A DNA stretch of 64,000 nucleotides from Cupriavidus sp. UYMMa02A (lineage in GTDB: Bacteria; Pseudomonadota; Gammaproteobacteria; Burkholderiales; Burkholderiaceae), in assembly GCA_001725945.1 (NCBI GenBank), contig LRMT01000066.1:1-64000 (forward strand), given 5' to 3'. Below are positions 59,884 to 64,000 of the stretch, one piece after another; the stretch's first letter is position 1, and the number at the start of each line of letters is the position of its first letter. Made by a program: the position numbers and the translations under genes. Under the pieces are notes generated by a model. That model was given only the letters and a program-made list of their open reading frames with translations. It had not been told where the DNA came from and did not search any database.

Positions 59884-61232
59884 GTGCCGACCGTGATTGG
59901 CCGTACGGCCACGCGTTTCTTTGGTTCGCTGTTCTGGCGGACCTTCATGCTGATCGCGCTCCTGCTGGCCATTTCGCTGGGCATCTGGTTCCAGAGCTAC
60001 CGGCTGTTCGAGCGCGCCCCGCGTGCGCAGCAGATCGCCATGCAGGTGGTCAGCGTGGTCAAGCTCACGCGTGCGGCCCTGCTCTACTCGGATCCGGCGC
60101 GGCGCCGTTTTCTGCTGTTGGACCTGGTGCAGAACGAAGGCATCAAGGTCTATCCGCGAGAAAAGGACGACGATTCGCCGCGCCCACCGCCAATCCGTTC
60201 CTGACCCAGCTCGTCCAGCAGGAGATCCGCGGCCGGCTGGGCGAGGACACGGTGCTGGCCACGACCGTCAACGATATTCCGGGCGTGTGGGTCAGCTTCG
60301 AGATCGAGGGGGACGACTACTGGGTGGCAATCAGCCCGGAACGGTTCGAGCGCGTGCCCGGCATCCAGTGGCTTTGGTGGAGTATCGCCGCGCTGCTGCT
60401 GTCGATCATCGGCGCCGCATTCATTACCGCGCGCGTCAACTACCCGCTCAAGCGCCTGGCCACGGCCGCGCGCGAGATCGGCGCCGGTGGCGACCCGCCG
60501 CCGCTGCCCGAGCATGGCGCCAGTGAAGTGGCGCTGGCCAACCACAGCTTCAACCAGATGGTGCGCGACCTGCGCCAGCTCGACGACGACCGCGCGGTAA
60601 TGCTTGCCGGCATCTCGCACGACCTGCGCACGCCGCTCACGCGCCTGCGTCTGGAAACCGAGATGTCGCCGGCCGACAATGCCACGCGCGAAGCGATGAT
60701 CACCGACATCGAACAGATGGATGCCATCATCGGCCAGTTCCTGAACTACGCGCGGCCGCCGCTCGAGATGGTCGAGCCCGTGGACCTGTCGGCGCTGGTC
60801 CAGGACGCCGTGGGCGTCTACGCCGCGCATGACGACGTGCGTGTGCAGGTGCGCGCCACCGAGCCCGTCATGGCCGTGGCCAACCGCATGGAGGTCCAGC
60901 GCATTCTCGACAACCTCGTCGAAAACGCGCGCCGCTATGCCAAGGACGATGAGACCGGCATCGCCGAAGTCGAGATCACCACGAAGCTCGACGACAAGGA
61001 CGCGGTGCTCACCGTAGCCGACAACGGCAAGGGCGTACCCGACGCGCAGCTCCCACTGCTGACCCGCCCGTTCTATCGCCTTGACAGTGCGCGCAGCGAA
61101 GCCAAGGGGGCCGGACTGGGCATGTCGATCGTCAACCGCATCCTGCAGCGCAATGGCGGGCGGCTGGTGCTGTCCAACCGCTCCTCGCCGCATACGGGCC
61201 TGGTGGTCAGCGCCTGCTTCCGCCGCGCCTGA
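59884..61232 (+). CDS. envZ: EnvZ-type sensor histidine kinase, frameshifted
   Basis: Inner-membrane sensor paired with OmpR. First membrane segment [20 protein letters not shown], a periplasmic domain of about 115 residues, second membrane segment [24 protein letters not shown] ([20 protein letters not shown]), H-box [20 protein letters not shown]-box [14 protein letters not shown] and G-boxes [10 protein letters not shown] and [10 protein letters not shown]. One base is missing near 60181 (GCCGGCGCC read as GCCGCGCC), which would truncate the protein after the first periplasmic part. The start is a GTG at 59884; another GTG nine bases on is equally good. Confidence 0.95.
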
Positions 61233-61262
61233 AACGCGGCGTTGGCCATCCGCCGCTTTCCA

Positions 61263-61305
61263 CGCACTCCACCGCACTTCCACTGCACTTCCACCGCACT
61301 TCCAC
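61263..61305. repeat. 11-base tandem repeat, about four copies
   Basis: CGCACTCCAC, CGCACTTCCAC, TGCACTTCCAC and CGCACTTCCAC follow each other directly. The first copy lacks one base and the third differs at its first base. It lies 30 bases after the envZ stop, in the gap before the symporter. Confidence 0.8.
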
Positions 61306-61530
61306 CGCGCGCGCTGGCTGCTGACAGGTTTTCGACAGCAACTGATAGGAATCCGTAAGGTCTTTGACAGGGCATTGACAGCGTCGCGGCGCACACTGCG
61401 GCCGGTCAGCAGGGCCGATGCAAACGCATCTCCCAGCCATGGCGTTGCCTGCTGTCTCCTCCCCACGCCTGGCTGGCTCACCGAACAATCATGCGCCGGA
61501 ACCCACCGGCGGCGTCCGAGAGAGACAGCC

Positions 61531-62836
61531 ATGACAGAGACCTCCCAAACTTCCGGCCAACAACACGGGCAGCACGGATTCAAGACCGTGTTCCGCGTGG
61601 TCAGCGGCAACTTCCTGGAAATGTACGACTTCATGGTGTACGGCTTCTATGCCGCCGCCATTGCCAGGACCTTTTTCCCCGGCGGAGACGAGTTCGCCTC
61701 GCTGATGCTGTCGCTGGCCACCTTCGGCGCCGGCTTCCTGATGCGCCCGCTGGGCGCCATCGTGCTGGGCGCGTACATCGACCACCACGGCCGCCGCAAG
61801 GGCCTGATCGTCACGCTGGCGCTGATGGCAGCCGGTACGCTGCTGATCGCCTGCGTGCCCGGCTATGCCTCGATCGGCGTCGCGGCGCCGCTGCTGGTGC
61901 TGGCCGGGCGCCTGCTGCAGGGCTTCTCGGCGGCGTGGAACTGGGCGGCGTCTCGGTCTACCTGTCGGAAATCGCCAAGCCTGGGCACAAGGGCTTCTAC
62001 GTGAGCTGGCAATCGGCCAGCCAGCAGGTCGCGGTGATCTTCGCCGGCCTGCTCGGCGTGATCCTGCATGCCACGCTCGCACCGCAGCAGATGGATGACT
62101 GGGGCTGGCGCGTGCCATTCCTGATCGGCTGCCTGATCGTGCCGTTCCTGTTCCTGATCCGCCGCTCGCTGGAGGAAACCGAGGAATTCAAGACCCGCAA
62201 GCATCGCCCGAGCGTGCGCGAGATCTACCGCTCGATGGCCGAGAACTGGCGCATCATCCTGGCCGGCTGCATGATGGTCGTGATGACCACGGTGTCGTTC
62301 TACATGATCACCGCCTACACCCCGACTTTCGGCAAGACGGTGCTCAAGCTCGATGACGTCGACAACCTGATCGTCACCATGTGCGTGGGGCTGTCCAACT
62401 TCATCTGGCTGCCGCTGATGGGCGCGGTGTCCGACCGCATCGGCCGCAAGCCGCTGCTGTTGTTCTTTACGGTTGCCACGCTGCTGACCGCCTATCCCGC
62501 AGTGTCCTGGCTGGTGGCCGAGCCCTCGTTCTCCCGCCTGCTGATGGTGGAGTTGTGGCTGTCCTTCCTGTACGGCAGCTACAACGGCGCATGGTGGTGA
62601 CGCTGACCGAGGTCATGCCGCCTGCCGTGCGCACCGCCGGTTTCTCGCTGGCATACAGTCTGGCCACGGCGCTGTTCGGCGGCTTTACGCCGGCCGTGTC
62701 CACGTACCTGATCCACGCTACTGGCAACAAAGCCGCGCCGGGCCTGTGGCTGATGTTTGCCGCCGCTTGCGGCCTGGTCGCCACCCTCATCATCTTCCGC
62801 GTACGCCGGACCCAGCCCGCGCTGCGCACGGCCTGA
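61531..62836 (+). CDS. Citrate/tricarboxylate-type proton symporter (MHS family), two frameshifts
   Basis: Major facilitator of the metabolite:H+ symporter group, closest in pattern to CitA/CitH citrate carriers. Twelve membrane segments; [20 protein letters not shown] at TM1, the MFS loop motif [39 protein letters not shown] and the second-half copy [16 protein letters not shown]. About 435 residues. One base is missing near 61931 (GCGGGCGTG read as GCGGCGTG) and one near 62590 (GGCGCCATGG read as GGCGCATGG). ATG at 61531. No tricarboxylate enzymes adjoin it, so the substrate is inferred from family only. Confidence 0.9.
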
Positions 62837-62980
62837 CACCCAAGGGCCCCTTTCCACGGCCGACCCCGAACGGCCGGCCGTGGCATACTTCCCGCTCTCG
62901 CAAACCGTCGCGGGCGACGATCAAGATCGCCATGGTGCGCCGCCTATCGGGCTGTTTGAGAATTTCAATTAGCCCTGCCG

Positions 62981-62994
62981 TGCGTCATGACGCA
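62981..62994. promoter_or_regulatory. Palindrome upstream of ahpC
   Basis: TGCGTCATGACGCA is a perfect 14-base palindrome, directly followed by TAATCT (62995-63000), which could be a -10 box. There is no good -35, as expected if a bound activator recruits polymerase. It lies about 100 bases before ahpC. It does not match the OxyR ATAG-N7-CTAT pattern. Confidence 0.45.
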
Positions 62995-63095
62995 TAATCT
63001 GGCCTTGTCGCGGTGCACCAAAGCACCGGCTCCGGCCGGCGGCAAAGTTGCCCGCATTGCACAAACTCTCTCTTCAACCGTATCAGGAGAAGTCT

Positions 63096-63644
63096 ATGAA
63101 GACCGTTGGTGACAAGCTCGAAGCCTTCCACGTCGTTGGTGTCAAGCCGGGTTTCAACAACCACGAAGAAAACGGCCAGTCGGCTTTCGAAGACATCACC
63201 GAAAAGTCGTTCGAGGGCAAGTGGAAGATCATCTACTTCTACCCGAAGGACTTCACGTTCGTGTGCCCGACCGAAATCGTGGCATTCGCCAAGCTGAACG
63301 GCGATTTCGCCGACCGTGACGCGATCGTTCTGGGCGGCTCGACCGACAACGAATTCGTGAAGCTGGCATGGCGCCGCGAGCACAAGGACCTGAACAAGCT
63401 GAACCAGTGGCAATTCGCCGACGTGACCGGTTCGCTGGTCGACCAGCTCGGCGTGCGTGACCAGGCTGCTGGCGTTGCCCTGCGTGCGACCTTCGTGGTC
63501 GACCCGCACAACGTGATCCAGCACGTTTCGGTGAACAACCTGAACGTCGGCCGCAATCCGGAAGAAGTGCTGCGTATCCTGGACGGTCTGCAAACGGACG
63601 AACTGTGCCCGTGCAACCGTGCCGTTGGCGGCGCAACGCTGTAA
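63096..63644 (+). CDS. ahpC: Alkyl hydroperoxide reductase subunit AhpC (peroxiredoxin)
   Basis: Reduces peroxides. Intact, 182 residues. The peroxidatic Cys lies in FYPKDFTFVCPTEIVAFAKL, and resolving Cys residues in DELCPCNRAVGGATL at the C-terminus, an arrangement like AhpC enzymes that are re-reduced by AhpD rather than AhpF; the neighbouring ahpD fits. The ATG at 63096 follows CAGGAGAAGTCT. Confidence 0.96.
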   Translation: MKTVGDKLEAFHVVGVKPGFNNHEENGQSAFEDITEKSFEGKWKIIYFYPKDFTFVCPTEIVAFAKLNGDFADRDAIVLGGSTDNEFVKLAWRREHKDLNKLNQWQFADVTGSLVDQLGVRDQAAGVALRATFVVDPHNVIQHVSVNNLNVGRNPEEVLRILDGLQTDELCPCNRAVGGATL

Positions 63645-63680
63645 TTGCTGCAAGGTTGCCGGTCATTGACGGCGACTCGC

Positions 63681-63725
63681 GGAGGGGCCTCCCCTCCGCC
63701 CAAAACCCGCGAACGCGGGTTTTTT
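63681..63725 (+). terminator. Double hairpin between ahpC and ahpD
   Basis: GGAGGGG pairs with CCCCTCC around CCT at 63681-63697, followed by AAAACCCGCG pairing with CGCGGGTTTT and a T-run (63702-63725). The second is a strong rho-independent terminator. Either ahpD has its own promoter or it is expressed at a lower level by read-through. Confidence 0.85.
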
Positions 63726-63750
63726 GAGCCCTGATCGATAGGAGAATTAA

Positions 63751-64000
63751 ATGGAATTCCTTGGCGCGATTAAGAATCTCATCCCGGACTATGCGAAGGA
63801 CATCCGCCTCAATGTGGATGGCACCATTGCGCGTTCCTCGCTTGAGGGCAATGACGCCGTCGGCGTGGCGCTGGCCGCCGCGTTCGCGGCGCAGTCCAAG
63901 GTGCTCGTGGATACGATCCGCAACGCCAACGTGCTGTCCGCCGAGGAAGTCAATGGCGCGCTGACCGCCGCCGCGCTGATGGGCATGAACAACGTCTGGT
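63751..64000 (+). CDS. ahpD: Alkyl hydroperoxide reductase AhpD, partial (cut by window end)
   Basis: Carboxymuconolactone-decarboxylase-fold protein that reduces AhpC. The first 83 residues are present: MEFLGAIKNLIPDYAKDIRL, then VDGTIARSSLEGNDAVGVAL, and MGMNNVW at the edge. The catalytic CxxC lies beyond the window. The ATG at 63751 follows AGGAGAATTAA. Confidence 0.9.
   Translation, partial: MEFLGAIKNLIPDYAKDIRLNVDGTIARSSLEGNDAVGVALAAAFAAQSKVLVDTIRNANVLSAEEVNGALTAAALMGMNNVW

Noticed and set aside
61363..61380. Two TTGACA boxes upstream of the MHS symporter as a tandem promoter
   Set aside because: They are 12 bases apart in phase with repeated GACAG sequence, and no AT-rich -10 lies 16-18 bases downstream of either.
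205..62836. Programmed ribosomal frameshifting or mass pseudogenisation as explanations of the broken genes
   Set aside because: The breaks occur in unrelated core genes, lack slippery heptamers, share a base-deletion context (GG to G) on both strands, and show no other decay.
1..64000. CRISPR arrays, rRNA genes, insertion sequences, integrases or prophage genes
   Set aside because: None seen. The only short direct repeats are four 11-base units at 61263-61305 without spacers, and no transposase or integrase motifs appear in any frame.

Overview
The window is GC-rich DNA from a betaproteobacterium of the Burkholderiaceae, most like Cupriavidus/Ralstonia. This rests on gene content and order: tig-clpP-clpX-lon followed by tRNA-Val, tRNA-Asp and ppiD; msrB-yciB-bolA-PpiC; purL; an NnrE/NnrD fusion; an E. 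coli-like LysP; and LivKHMGF next to an acyl-CoA ligase. It is chromosomal and mostly housekeeping. I see no prophage, insertion sequence, rRNA operon or CRISPR array.

Reading note: about 40 single-base frameshifts interrupt otherwise well-conserved genes. Where I could reconstruct the missing base, it is nearly always one G of a GG doublet (usually CGGC read as CGC, sometimes CGGA as CGA) on one strand or the other. Intact-looking protein sequence continues directly after each shift, and core genes (lon, clpP, tig, purL, envZ) are hit, so I treat these as sequence errors. Each gene is annotated over its full reconstructed span and the break is stated in its entry.

Layout. 205-8423: a divergent island. 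Leftward: DUF1214 protein, sulfotransferase, SDR, DHH phosphoesterase, nitronate monooxygenase. Rightward: cysD and a cysN-cysC fusion. Together these could make PAPS, use it and recycle its by-product. 8656-12633: a beta-oxidation operon (fadB, pncA, thiolase), then lysP. 14695-21627: a leftward operon of acyl-CoA ligase and livK-H-M-G-F. An operator-like sequence in the fadB promoter recurs upstream of the ligase. 22011-26239: selO, msrB, yciB, bolA, a periplasmic PpiC isomerase and a small unknown gene. 26322-37521: purL, a MarR-type regulator divergent from an amidase, nnrE/D, pgi, an orphan YbbA-like ATPase and a TesA-like esterase. 37592-46437: ppiD, two tRNAs and the lon/clpX/clpP/tig protein quality-control block. 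46590-51542: mnmC, rlmJ, a VanZ-like gene, a brnTA toxin-antitoxin pair with a shortened toxin, tRNA-Leu and a cysteine-rich exported protein. 51621-64000: an RND efflux pump and its adaptor, hpnD, an M20 amidohydrolase, an ompR/envZ pair, a citrate-type MHS symporter, ahpC and the start of ahpD.

The most interesting system is the sulfation island: sulfate activation (CysD, CysNC), sulfo-transfer (sulfotransferase), a DHH phosphoesterase of the kind that can remove PAP, and three possible substrate-tailoring enzymes, arranged around one intergenic region with paired operator-like dyads.
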